64,000 nt of DNA from Cadophora sp. MPI-SDFR-AT-0126 (taxonomy: Eukaryota; Ascomycota; Leotiomycetes; Helotiales; Ploettnerulaceae): positions 434,001 to 498,000 of the forward strand of contig JAGMVK010000017.1 of NCBI GenBank assembly GCA_020747065.1, given 5' to 3'. Below are positions 23,094 through 36,040 of this stretch, piece after piece (the stretch's first letter is position 1; every line of letters starts with the position of its first letter). The notes beneath the pieces were generated by a model that saw only the letters and a program-made list of their open reading frames with translations, had not been told where the DNA came from and searched no databases. Made by a program: the position numbers and the translations under genes.

Positions 23094-25211
23094 TTATGTG
23101 ACTGATTGCGGTGTTGTGGACTCGCTGTGATCTCCAACCATGTCTGCAACGCGCATTTTCTTCGCTCGTGGGGCACCGTCGCGAATTTCGCTGAGCTGCT
23201 GTTCGACATCATCAAGTCGATGCTTCAGCTGGTTCTCCCTGCGTTGTGATTCCTCCAAGCGTCTCATGAGATCTTGTTCTGACTTGTGGCGCATCTCTTC
23301 TCCCCTTCTTGCGTTGTTCTCATCCTGCTCAAGTTGAGCGACCCTTCCTCGGAATAGCTCGTTGATAACTTCGAGCTCGCTGACGCGGGTTTTGAGAGAT
23401 GAGTTCGAAGCGATAAGTTGCTCGTAAGTTTGAGGTACTTCGAGACCATGGTTGCCATTCAATGGGGAGGTGGACCGTCCTGGCGATGGCTGTCGAAGGT
23501 GCATTGGTGGGAGGGATGGGGAGTGATGGTTGAAGTGGTCTTCAAGTGGGTGGCCGTTAAATGGTGGCAGGTGGTTCGCATACATAGAGGGAGTACCCGT
23601 TCTTGAGATAGGAGAGTTCGAGCCATCAGAATGTCCGTTTGCAGATTTTTGAGATGTGCGACGATGTCCCATTGATCCTGGGGGTGGTGTTCCACCTTGC
23701 GACCGCGCTTGCTCAAGGCCATTTGTGTCAAAGGGGTTCTGCGACAGCACGTTAGCATTTGCCTTCTGCGACACGTTAATGTCCTTATTCGAAAGCTTAC
23801 TTTCTTCTTTACGCCTTGCGCCGCCCCAGAGCTTTTGACCCGATTGCGACTCTTGATAACATCTGTCTTCAGGCTTATCGGCCTCGGTCGTCCATGCAGC
23901 TTCAGAAACAGGCCACAGGCATTGCACAGCACGGAGCCAACTTCATCGCGTCTCCAGAGAGGGGTAGTCGAAGTGCCGCAATTTCCGCAGATAGGTGGCT
24001 GTGAGGTCTCGTTAGATACCATAGAAGAGGCCATCGGAGCGCAGCGCAGCGCGGATGGAGATGGGAATATTGAGGTTCGGGAGTTTTGTTATCGAGGATA
24101 GGGACGATGCGATACGGCACCGTGCTTATCGAGCGAGAAAATTGGGGTGGAAAAAAGGTTGAAAGCGCTCGTCCAATCAGAGCTCGCGTCGGCCGCCCTT
24201 GCCCAAGACAGATAGGGGCAATAACTTTAATCGATAAAGGATAGAAACGGAAGGTGCGGGAAAGGAGATGGGAGATGGGAGATGGGAGAGTCAACAAATA
24301 TGCAAAAGCAAATCCAATTGTGATTGCCAGTGCATTTGCTGCTCTCTCTGCTGGGTTTTTTGGACCGGAAGAAATGATGCAGCAAAAGTGAAGTGCAGTG
24401 CTTTGATCAGCAGACATAAATAAATAAAGCCAACATACCTGCGAACTGCTCTGCCCGCCGCCCGAAGTCGCCGATGGGGACGAATAGCCCATTCCAGTTG
24501 GTCCTACGTTGAACGCCCTGATTTACATGTTAGCTGGTTGCTGCCCAACAATCCCCATACTTGTAAACGCAAAAGGATGCCGAAAACAGAGATTTGGGAG
24601 GATCAATCCCGGGAATTGCTTGCAGCATGTCCCCAAGTATATACCGTCCATTAACCCTCCCGATACACGAGAGACACCATTCCAATGGCATCATCCCCGG
24701 ACTTCAAGGGATGTGCTCTTGCAACATCTCGTCAAGCTTGGCCGTGCTTCCCAAGCTCGGTGATCTTTTGAACAGGTCCATTGAAAACACCGGCGACTGA
24801 GAAATTTGCTGGACAATTTGGAATTTCATGCCCGATGTGTAGCCAAACTTTCCGTCACCAACCAAAATCTACCCATAACCGGACTGCAAAACCGTTCCAC
24901 GACATTTAAAAATTCCAAACGTACCTCATTTGGGGAGAGTTCGACGAAGATGCGAGAGATGCCAGAGCAGACAAGCCAGGAAGTTGAGGTAACGAAGCGC
25001 TGTGGTGGAGGGAAGAGTTGACAGTCGAGGTCGAAGATGGCCGAGATATCGGGTCGACTAGAGAAGGTATTGAATGCCTGCCATCGTCTGCTGAGTGTGC
25101 CGTAGTGAATGGAGGCAGGTCCCTGACCTGCTCTCTCGAAGATGGGTGAGGGATGGGCGAGGCCCGATAATGCGCGAGTGTAGAAGCCGTGGTTGCGGTT
25201 GGAAGGGGGAG
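23094..25211 (-). CDS. areB: GATA-type transcription factor with C-terminal leucine zipper (AreB/ASD4/NreB)
   Basis: Nuclear GATA regulator of the AreB/ASD4 group, which in other ascomycetes modulates nitrogen and carbon responses and ascus/ascospore development. The single zinc finger reads CGNC-x17-CNAC with LWRRDE and [15 protein letters not shown], then a basic tail ending GVKKK. The C-terminal coiled coil ([19 protein letters not shown] onward) is the group's hallmark. My exons are 25211-24925, 24517-24439, 23998-23801 and 23738-23094. Each junction keeps frame: [15 protein letters not shown], then [11 protein letters not shown], then KKK-NPFDTNG. Introns 1 and 2 are about 407 and 440 nt, far longer than any other in the window. 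The exon at 25211 opens directly after a TAATAG acceptor with no ATG, so the initiator exon lies further upstream and is unresolved. The 5' coordinate is therefore a minimum. An alternative ATG at 24034, reading through the end of intron 2, could give a short isoform. Confidence 0.88.
24264..24290. repeat. GAGATGG microsatellite in areB intron 2
   Basis: About three and a half consecutive copies of a 7-bp GAGATGG unit lie inside the second long areB intron. Confidence 0.6.
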
Positions 25212-26774
25212 CTATTAAATCGCGTCCGAGAAGGAACGCGAATGGTATATGAGGGGATCGTGACTTTGAAATGTCTCGTTGAATTAACCGTATTTTCGAA
25301 GCTCTACCCTGATGGAAAGAGATTCGTTCTATTATTCGTGGTAAGGAGGCCGGGAAAAGGGTGAATGGAATATTATTCGAACGGGGGCCAAAATGAAGCA
25401 GACTTTTTCTAATGTGCTCAAACGAGTGACTCGATAGGATATTCGAACTGGTGATGGTATACAGGAAGTCAGCGAGTGTGGTGGATGAATTATTACCGTA
25501 TCATCAAAGAAGAAATCGTGGAAGGAAGAGTGAAGAAGTTGCGGACTGGAGTGGAACTGGATTCGTTGCTTGCTTGGACATGGGGCCGCCCCTTATCCTC
25601 GCGCTATGTACGATAAGTTGCGGATTGCAGATCTATAAAAAGAGCAGCCCTCGATTTGCACAATTCTTTGCTCGAGACCCAATGGAATGCTCACTCATGA
25701 TTGCTGCATGAAGAATGCAAGTTGAGATGAGGACAATCAGACGACCGGCTAAATGGACATTGATGATGGCGCCGTGGTTGAATTGAATATTTTGTTTGGC
25801 TTCATCTACAGTCCGTTTCTCACATATTGGTTACATCGACGCGATTGCTTGCCCTTCCCAGCTCTGATTAAAGTCAACGCACGAACCCGACTGCTTCACA
25901 GTTTGTGCTGCCCGAGATAAGAAAGGAGAAAGTTCTCTGCTTCTACGGGCTGGAACACTAGCTCATGGCAGCAGAGACAGATAACGCTGTCGAAAGGAGA
26001 AGCACAACCGCTAAAGGATGCCACAAAGGATCTCTGGGCAGATTCATAAAAGCGCCCCCGATTCATCTGGGTGCTGGGAGACGCGGATCCGGATTCGATG
26101 ATCCGCGCTGGGGAATAAATGTTGGGATGGCTGGTGATGGGATGTGATGGATCTGACAAGGGCAAACCAGGGGGAATGGTGGAGCAATATCTCCCGACCA
26201 TCAAATCGGCAGTCGCTGATTGTCCTGATAAACAATCAAGCCACCAGGGGTAAGGCAGGGCTGAGGTTGCGCAAGAAATATGAAGCCACGTCGCGACCAG
26301 TGTGGCTTGATAGATGTCTTACCCCTGAACTCCGAGTATGATTATTTGCGAGATGAGAACTGGATAAGTGAAGCGCGTCGTGAAGAGAAACGTTCATGAA
26401 GCGCCATTCGAGACGACGTGTCTGAAGCTGTCATACGTGGGGACAGATATTGAATGACAACATGAATCTAAGCAAGAATCGAATCGGGTCCTTGCCAGTT
26501 GGGATTTGGTAAATAAAATTGGAGATCGTGAGGTCCGAGACCAAGATTAGCTCAACGCTCGCTTATGAAAGGGGCGAGATGGAAATTGACGAGTATCACG
26601 TGAGTAAAGGAAAAACTGTATGCCCGATCAGCCGTCGCTACGCTACAAAAAGACTAGCAGATCGAGAATTACGGCGGCCAGAACAGAACTGCGCTTCAGT
26701 TCTGAAATTCTTCATATCGAAACTTTTTGAACCTCCAAGCTCCAAGCTTGTCCAACCCCACCACAACCCTCGAG
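25212..26774. promoter_or_regulatory. Divergent region between areB and KRR1, likely including an areB 5' exon
   Basis: About 1.56 kb. The minus-strand start of areB must lie here. A TATA-like run (TTTTTATAG on the minus strand) is near 25632-25640. Candidate ATGs at about 25578 and 25500 do not connect cleanly to the first coding exon. No separate gene is credible. Confidence 0.4.
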
Positions 26775-27876
<1,102 letters not shown>

Positions 27877-28554
27877 AACGTGTATGTAGTTACGGCTTGT
27901 CTGGCATTTTGGCGACGGCGTTCATTGGCTGGCTGGCTGGCTGCTTAAGGGATTCGCGTGTTCTGGGTAATGTTATGTGCCATCGCTTAAGAAATCACAA
28001 AGATACCTCAATATCCGGCTCAAGCCTGCACGGTTCACTGCTTAGACTGGTTCAAATTCACTCTGTTACTGAAAACAAGCTGTCAAGAACGTCTGGTGTG
28101 ACAATCAGCGTCCTACTATCTTAGCGAAGCAGAGACGAAAAATGGATAACAACACATCAAGCGAACATCTCAATCGAATCAAATCAGAAGTAAAAGACAC
28201 AGCTTCAATATGTAATCCAGTCGAAAACGCCACCACATGCATAGACAAGAGATAGATACCAACTCCATCCACAGAAATCCCAGATCCATATATGCATAAA
28301 CCGTATATCCAGACATCCTAATACAGGCCGTAACCTTTCCCATACATGTAACAGGCCCATGAGTTGTCCATGGTAACCCCACCCATACCATAACGCCCAG
28401 ATGTTTTCCTCTCCGTGACTCTGACTCGTCTTGCGACTCAAACAGAAATATTTCCTTCCCTTCGCTTGCCTTCCCTAGAATAAGTGGTGGTTATATATAC
28501 GCCCTGAGCATTCCCTTATACGATGCTCCTTGATTTCTCTTTTCTTAACTCCCC
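27877..28554. other. Convergent 3' region between KRR1 and TOK1
   Basis: 678 bp of 3' flanking sequence. GGCTGGCTGGCTG near 27928-27942 is a short simple repeat. No gene is seen. Confidence 0.5.
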
Positions 28555-31338
28555 TCACCTCTCATTCCTTTTACTGTCATCGCTACTGACCACAGTCGTA
28601 CTCCCCGTCCCTCCACTGCCCCCACTACTCCCCTCCCCAGCATCTTCCTCCCTATGCCCATTCCTATCCCCATCCCCATCTCCGTCCCCGTCTCCATCAC
28701 CATCCTTCTCCCCCACCCCATCCCTCACCTCATGCCGAATCCGAAACACCTCATCACCACTCGGCCCCCTACTCAAAACCGGCGTCTTCAACCGATGCCG
28801 CTGGTACGAATGGGCGCTAGGACTCCTCGGTCCAGGATGTGCAGGATAAGGCTCGATATGGTGATCATGATATGACGACTGGCGGTTACGACTCGTCTCG
28901 TTGGTGGGTTGGAGGTGTTCTGGAGAGGTCTTGTCGTGCTCGAGTTGTTTGTGGCGTTTAGCCTGTTGTTCATCAGCTTGTGTTTGTTCGAGTCTTGACT
29001 CAATTGGGTTGTACATACCTCTCTTCTCGCCTGCTTCTTAGTATACCTGTTCAGACTCTCACAAAGCCTATCCAGAATCCACTCACTCTCACTGACGTCC
29101 GCCAACATCGGACTATCCTCCCCAATCCAATCCCACTCAATGATTCCCTCCTCCTCTTCTTCCTCATCGACCTCCTCCGGGCTCTTCGAGCTGCTAAACC
29201 GTATCAGCCGCGTAAACTCCACCCACTCCTCGTACGAGTACTGCTTCGGCTTGTCAGAACGTAGATCCTTCGCTACCCGCTTGATAGCTATCGCCAATTT
29301 GCGCGCCAGATCATGTTCTGTTACTTCTGGTGGCTCTTTAGCTAGTCTCTCCAATGTGGGATGGCTAACGACATCTTCCTCCGCATTTCCAGTATCGGCT
29401 TCTTCGTCAGGATTCTGAACAGTGAAGCCCTCCTCAATACGTTTCTTCTCCTCCATCCTCTTGGTCCGTAGTCTAAGCCACTTCTCCAACTTCGGATGTT
29501 TGAGCACGAAATCATGCCATACGCCCTCTTTAGGCATCACAGTCCAGTCTGCGAGTGTGAAGGTGCCGCGATTGATGGCTGAGACGACTGTATCTGACAT
29601 ATCGGAGATCAGGATTGTCATCGTGGGCACGGCGAGGAGTGACCAGATGACGAAGAATGGTTTTCCAGCGTTGGAGCGAGGACTGAAATCTCCGTAGCCG
29701 ATGGTGAGGAGTGAAACGTAACAGAAATACAACGAGTCGAAGTAAGATAGGTTCTGGATTCGTCTCTCCGCATACATGAAGCCGAGTGCACCGAGACACC
29801 ATACCATGCCGACGGCGAAGACTGACCAACTGAGAGCGTAATATCGCTTAAATCGATGCGTGTGTGCTTGTATCTCACGCATCGCATCAAATCTGTCCTT
29901 CTCCTCTTTCAACATGAGCAGCTTCTCGCGGCGGCCTACTGGCCTGATTGGTGGTGTTTTGCCGGCAGCTACCTGCTGCATTGCGGAGTTACAACTTAAT
30001 GGCGGTTTGAATTTGTGGTTCCTCCCCGCACCACCACGACCACCGCCCTGAGTTGGTGCCTTGCTCTTGAATGTGATAGTCTTGCCCTGAACGTCAAAAT
30101 CTCCGTACTGATCTAGCGAGGTCCTTCGAATCTGCTCCGAGTTCAACGATATTCGACGCTGCCGATGGAAATCGCTACTTCGCCGCTTTGGAGGTAGACC
30201 TAGCTTTTCTCTCAGCTCTTTCTCGCTCGTTACTGTGCGGCTGAAAGTTCGTGCTCGCTCTTTGAGAGTGTGTTTCTTGATGACATTGTCTTTAGAAATG
30301 CCCGCAACGAAGTTCCTGATACTGTTGATCAATAGACCAAGAAAGATGATGCCGATCACCGAGTATGGGAGTACCACGCCTCGGCTAGCATTGGTATTAG
30401 CTACAATGTCTCCGAATCCTACAGTGAGAACCGTGACATCGCAGAAATACAGTGCGTCTGCGTAGGAGAATCCACAAAGTTGGGAGAATACGCCCGCTCC
30501 ACCGGCCAGCCAGAAGAAGAACATCATTGTTTGTAGAATCAGCGTCCTCTGATCATCATCAAGTTCGAAATGCTGAGGATAATGACCCAGGAAGTAGCCT
30601 AGCATATTGATCATCAACATCATAGACCCGATCAAGTAGAGGATTGCTGCGATAATGGCATGCCAGAAGCCTTGCGAATATGTCTCTCCCGGCCTTACTG
30701 GAGGGGTATACTGATTCACAGCAATCGTGATGCCAGTGAGCTAGACTTGGTGTGAGCACTGGGCCTGAATCTGCATACTCGACAATCTCAACTCACAATG
30801 CCAGTAGCAAAATACCACGAGATAATCGTAGCCGGCAATGCAATAATATACCTAATTCTCTGCGTGAAGTTCAACAGTAGACAGAAATTGCCAAAGAATC
30901 CACAACCCAGAGATATGGCATTCAAGATGATCTCCCTATGCATCTATTCATCAGCATCTCAAACCATCAAAATGGAAAGTTGGGACAATTTACGCACCAT
31001 TTAGGATCCGAGATATTGGTCCCCAACGCATCAAGGCCCCCAGGTAACTGCCCATTGTCAGGCAATGTGACCCTCCATTTCGTCACCAACGCAGCAATCG
31101 ACAGAACATTAGCGAGCGGCCCTATCGTCGCCGCCAGGAGCGGGATTGCAGTGGAGGCAAACCACCAATCCTGTGGCAAGTCATCTGTTTTGCCTCTCAG
31201 TTTGAATTTACCGAACGTGCGGATCGCGTCGGTCTTCTCTAGATTGGCCGAGTCGTTCTGAGCCGGTGTTGTGCTTCCATTTCCCATGTTGAGACCGCCG
31301 TTGGGGGCTGAGTCTGGTTCAGAAGAGCCGGGCGCCAT
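28555..31338 (-). CDS. TOK1: Two-pore outward-rectifier potassium channel (TOK1 type)
   Basis: Plasma-membrane K+ efflux channel of the fungal 8-TM, two-pore-domain type. Both selectivity filters are visible: TVGFGD in the first P-loop (after ALYFCDVTVL) and TIGYGD in the second (after SLYFCYVSLL). The N-terminal half has hydrophobic segments in WWFASTAIPLLAATIGPL, AISLGCGFFGNFCLLL, ALPATIISWYFATGI and LTGITIAV, consistent with the extra fungal TM block. The ATG is at 31338 (MAPGSSEPD). Exons: 31338 to about 31003, a second exon at about 30935-30795, a long exon from about 30740 to 29021, and the last from about 28963 to 28555. The cytosolic tail is Glu-rich and ends with a run of alternating Asp-Gly dipeptides before GHREEDAGEGSSGG. 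About 780 residues in total. Confidence 0.93.
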
Positions 31339-32650
31339 GATTGATGTTGTTGTTGTGGGTTGGAATGAGTGCACATCCTGACTTTGCGGAATGCTGAGGC
31401 TTGGAGGCTTGTCTGTCTCAGCTCTGCACAAAGGCTCGAAGTATCTGGAATGGGATTTCTGTATGATAAAATCCAGATGATAATCACATGAATAGGATTG
31501 AAGCAGAAAGTTCGCGAATTGTGTCCCTGAAAAACGTGCCGTCTCGAACGTGAAGGTAGCCGGATGGAACGGGCTGGAATTCGTGAATAATCAGCCCCAC
31601 TCCTTACTCAACACGACGAGAGGATAGAAAGGATAGGCCAAGAAACCTAAATGATGAAAATACTCTAGTAGATAGATCTGGCTCGTGAATCTCGGAGATA
31701 TTTGAAAAGCAAGAAAGAAGATATGATAAGACTTGAGAATATGAAAGACGGCAGATGATAAGAATTAGTTCGTCCTAGCTGTCCTCGTGCAAGCCACATT
31801 TGGATGGAACAAGCCCAGGCCAGGCCAGACCAGATGCTTCGCTTCGCTCAACAGGCGAGACATGGTTCACTTGCAGCCCTCAGTGGGCTTGGCGATCTGA
31901 ATCTAAACCCCACGCGGGGATGGAGGATGATCGATCTGGAGGTGAGGCTTGGCTACGAACAAGGCTCAATCAGTCATGGGAAATTTCCGTTGGTGTACGG
32001 ACCGTAAAGCTCATAGAGATGTTGAATTGGTATCTGAAGAACCGACATAGAAAAGATAACTTTCAATTTAATCCTAATATTTAGGTGGAAGCTAGAGCCA
32101 GCATAGCATTTCTCTGTAATGTGTTTGGTTGCGGAGCCTGTTACAACCCATCAAACGGGAGATCAACCTCAAGTTATCAGCAACAACTTTCCTTCCAGCC
32201 TCGTACATCTAATAAGGAACCACCCCGCAACTACCTTCCTTTCCATTGTTTAAGGCACCAAACCTCATCATGTTGCAGTCTTATTCGTATTTGTGTCTAT
32301 CTACACAATTGTTTCGCGTCTCGAAGTCAAAGAATCTCTTTCTCCGCGGGAAAACCATCGCACTACTCTATGGAATCGAAGAACGCCAGGTAATAGTAAG
32401 TGGAGAGCGCCAGAAACTTGAGTATCTTGCCTACTCTAATTGTACATGGAAGAAAAAGAAACGCTTTTGCAATCTCGTAAAAGCTTACGGTTGGGTATGT
32501 ACCGCAGTGAACTCCTAGCTCATGCCAAAGTCTTCGCAGCCAGTATTGAAGGGAATCATCGCGGCTCAAAGTTCCTCAACGTGCTCAATAATCCTACGAG
32601 AGCCGTAACTGAAGGAAAATGCAATTTCGAGGTTCATCGTTTGAGTCCAC
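31339..32650. other. Intergenic region upstream of TOK1
   Basis: 1.3 kb between the TOK1 start and the stop of the next minus-strand gene. Several GATAAG words occur near 31720-31760. No domain is recognisable in any open frame here. Confidence 0.45.
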
Positions 32651-35191
32651 TCAATCTTCCGGATTGGCAAATACTTCTTCCTGAATTGTAGGAGTGCCTG
32701 GAGATTGTAGAGGACTGATAATGGACAAGAAAAAGTTGGCACCGAGGCTGCTAGTCTGACGATGCATAACTAGAGAAGTAGGACGGGAGTGGCGAGAGGT
32801 GGCTTTCATTGTCAAGCCCGTGTCCTCTTCATCCTCTTCCTCTGCCCCTTCATCAGCGGGAATGATGGAAGTGGACTGTGCTGGAATATGAGAAAGATCA
32901 AGTGTTGAGATTGGTCCTTGGTGATCCCACATGGCTTCGAGGATCATTTTCTCTTCAGTCTTTGGAGATTCTTCCTTGTCATCACCGTCCTCGTTGCTGA
33001 GATTAGACGTTCCATTGTTGAAAGTACGGAAGTCTTTTGGAAGAGGAAAAGTGAAAGTGCTGAGTGTCATCATGGTCTCTCGAATCATCTTCAAAGCTAT
33101 TTCTTTGTCTGCAGAACATCAGCACTATTCTAGACAACACCGATGGATGTCCCTTCTCAGGAAATTCCACATGATCATGGACAATGATCTGATCTGATTT
33201 ATTGCAATGATTAAACATACCTTGCTGACAAACTCTATCCATGTGTCCTTTCACTAAACGCCGCAACTGCTCTAGAGTCCACATGGCAGACTCCATGGTT
33301 TCCGTATTAGGACGATCCGTCGCGGGAGGATATTTGACATGGCACTCCTGGCAATTCTGCTCTGCTCGAGGAGCTTGTGGGCCACTTCGGCAGCGCCACC
33401 ATCCTCCGCCTCTATGGCCGAGTGTTTTCCAGACCGGGTGTTCCTCATGGTGAACCTTGTCCCAAACCTTTGGTAGCGTAGTGTATCCTCTCTCCAGATT
33501 CTCCAATCTGTGGATCTCATTATTCAGATCGGTGAATGCTTCCCATGGAAATTCGAAATCTTCGGCTGGGAACCCTAGAACGAGAAGGTCAACAATTGCC
33601 ACTTAGTGACGCAAGAAGAGGACAAAGCATGTGCCCAGAAAGATTGGATGATCAAGAACGGGAACGATGAGGTACTCAACACTTACAATCAGGTAAATAT
33701 GAACCACAACGATCACGCTCTTTCAGAGACAAGTACGACCCAGGGGGAATATGGCGTTTGCCACACTTTCTGCAGAGCATAAAGAGGGTATAAGGCGAGT
33801 AGAACTTTCGAAGCCCTCCAGTTTCGCTAGCCTCCGACTCAGCACCATCCGAATCAACCCAATCGTCCTCTTCCTCGCTTTCCTTGACAGGCATGGTTGG
33901 ACCTTGTGGCAGAGCTTGTGGCGCTGTATTTCCAAGAATGGCCTTGATACAGCTTCGAGGAATCATGGTGGAATTTGCTTGCTCTACCCCATGGGCGAAC
34001 TTTGGATCGTGGCCGGTGGATGTAAGCATGTAACCGCGATTCGACAAAGGAGTGAAGGCTATGAATGGTTCGGACATGACTTTGGGATGGACGTTTTCTT
34101 TGCCAAGTGCGAAACCACCGCGCATCACCTTGCAGCTGCCCGAATAATATTCTGAGTAGTTGCAGGAGCTAGGTGGCTCGGAACTAGAGGCTTCATGGGT
34201 ACTGGGTCCGGCAGAGTATTGTGTGATAGATGGATTCTCGTTTTCTTGGTATGAAGATGCTTGGAATTCGGTTTCAGTGGGTGTAGGCATTCGATCTCCG
34301 CTGCTCTCGCTGCCGTTGTCGACGTTGGCTGTGGCGTCTGTTACTGGTCAGCAGCGAGATAGAAATTAATGGTAGGATCTCACCTTGGAGGTCTCCTTCG
34401 TTGATAGGATCTCCACGGACAGCAACGCTCTGGTAAGATGCAGGACCAGCAGTACCAAGCGGTTGTCCCGACAAGTCTTGGCCTTGCCCATCCATTCTCT
34501 TTGCGTATGTGGCACGTCGCATGGCAACCCAAGCAGGAATTCCTCCCCCGTCATTCTCATCCTTGCTGCTGTCAATAGCGTGTTCATGGTGCTTGAGCAT
34601 AGTCCTGTAGACGGCGTTGCGCTTCTCGTCCGGTCCTACATCACGCGACGCCAAGTCGAAACTGTATGTAGGAGCTCGAGCTGCGGGCTTCAAGTCCCTC
34701 TGCGACGCCATGTCTTCGAGGTTCCGGATCGCGGCCTTCGTGACGTGCGGTTTTTGGGGTTGTGGTTGTCGGATGGGAGGGAAATAACCTGCGCGCTGCT
34801 TTCTGCCTTTGATGTGACTGTTTACTGTGAATAGCGTCCCATAAGCGAACTCTGAATTGTCGACGCCAAGGACCTTTTGGATGTCGGCGGCGGAGCCTTC
34901 CTCTTTCGTCGACGGCTTTCGTCCGAACTGAATGGAATGTCTGGAATATTCTTGCAACAATTTGGGACGGATGGTAACGAGTTCTGGGTATTGTTGCTCC
35001 ATTGATCGAAAATATCGCCCAGTGGGAGACCGTAGCCGGATCAAAGGGACTCGTACGAGATGCGAAACACCTGATTGCTTTCTCTCGTACCTTGTGTATG
35101 TCCTGCTGATTGAATCAGGAAAGTCCTTTCCCCAATAAGATTGTGGAGGCTGCAAGAAGAGGAGGGTGTTGCTGATCTCAGATGGACACAT
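32651..35191 (-). CDS. Uncharacterised fungal protein with Cys-pair motifs
   Basis: I do not recognise this family. Four exons join in frame: 35191 to about 34385 (MCPSEISNTLLF to EGDLQ), about 34337-33691, about 33573-33222 and about 33113-32651. About 740 residues. Exon 1 is basic, with PGY/PPIRQPQPQKP-type and RRATYAKRMDG stretches. Exon 2 is Ser/Glu-rich and acidic (ESEEEDDWVDSD) and contains MLCRKCGKRHIPPGSY followed by DRCGSYLPD. Exon 3 contains WWRCRSGPQAP and NCQECHVKYPP. These CxxC pairs and single cysteines could form a zinc site, but no named domain fits. The C-terminal exon holds an acidic EEEDEED run. No signal peptide or TM segment is seen. Exon joins rest on frame continuity and consensus splice sites. 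Confidence 0.65.
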
Positions 35192-36040
35192 TCTGAAGCT
35201 GAGTGCGCGTCAAGAGTTCTCGGCTAGAAGGGGAGAGCTTCGCGATCACAAAGAACAGTATGTCTAAGCCGTAGTCCGAAGAAAAAGAAAGCGATGGACA
35301 CGTGGGTAAATTCTTGCCATTCAGCTTTGTTTTCAGAACTGGAAATACTGCCACATGAAGTAGTTCTGTAGAGGCAAGTTCTCCGAAAGCGGGCAGACGG
35401 ACCGAGCTAGGAAAAATCCCCTTCCTCATTTGAATGACGTTCCAAGAAGCTGTTGCTCTACAGTTATGGCTTTAGACTTTCGAAGTGGTAACATAAACTT
35501 TCACAGATTCATGACAAGCACTGCCTTTGTGTCTCAGAGGAATACTGGATGCATTGTCTGATTGCGTCGTAAAGACGGTCACCGTGGAAGAAGTGATGGC
35601 CATGCATCTGTTTCCTGTACAGCATGTTGGGTAAACACTCGACGTATACAAGGAAAAACTAAAGAGCAGCGGACGTTTGGCCGGACTGTGGCAAAGATCA
35701 TTGCCGACGTCCAATGGTCTAAATATTGATCGTGTTTCAACGAAATACAGCTTTTGTCAGAGCCCTTCTCTTCTCAAAGCCAGAAGGCTCTAGCTATTCA
35801 GGCGAGCAATGGACATGCTTGATGGAGCAATTTTGGCAGGTAAGTTGTTGATTTATTGGCAACTGGCAGACCGGGAGATGAGATCGAAGAGATCATTAAC
35901 GCGAGTATGAACAGAAGACAGTGTCTTGGTACCAACACAGAAGATTTATGCATAAATGAATTCAATACAATACAGGATAATCTATGGGTATCATGAGACA
36001 GAATGGAATTGGTATACACACATGTGGTTCAGTTTGATCC
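35192..36040. other. Intergenic region between uncharacterised gene and IRC3
   Basis: About 850 bp between a start and a stop on the minus strand. No convincing gene, repeat or RNA was seen. Confidence 0.45.

Noticed and set aside
26340..26770. PAC/RRPE-type ribosome-biogenesis motifs upstream of KRR1
   Set aside because: Only a single weak GATGAG at about 26352 and no clean poly-A/T partner; not convincing.
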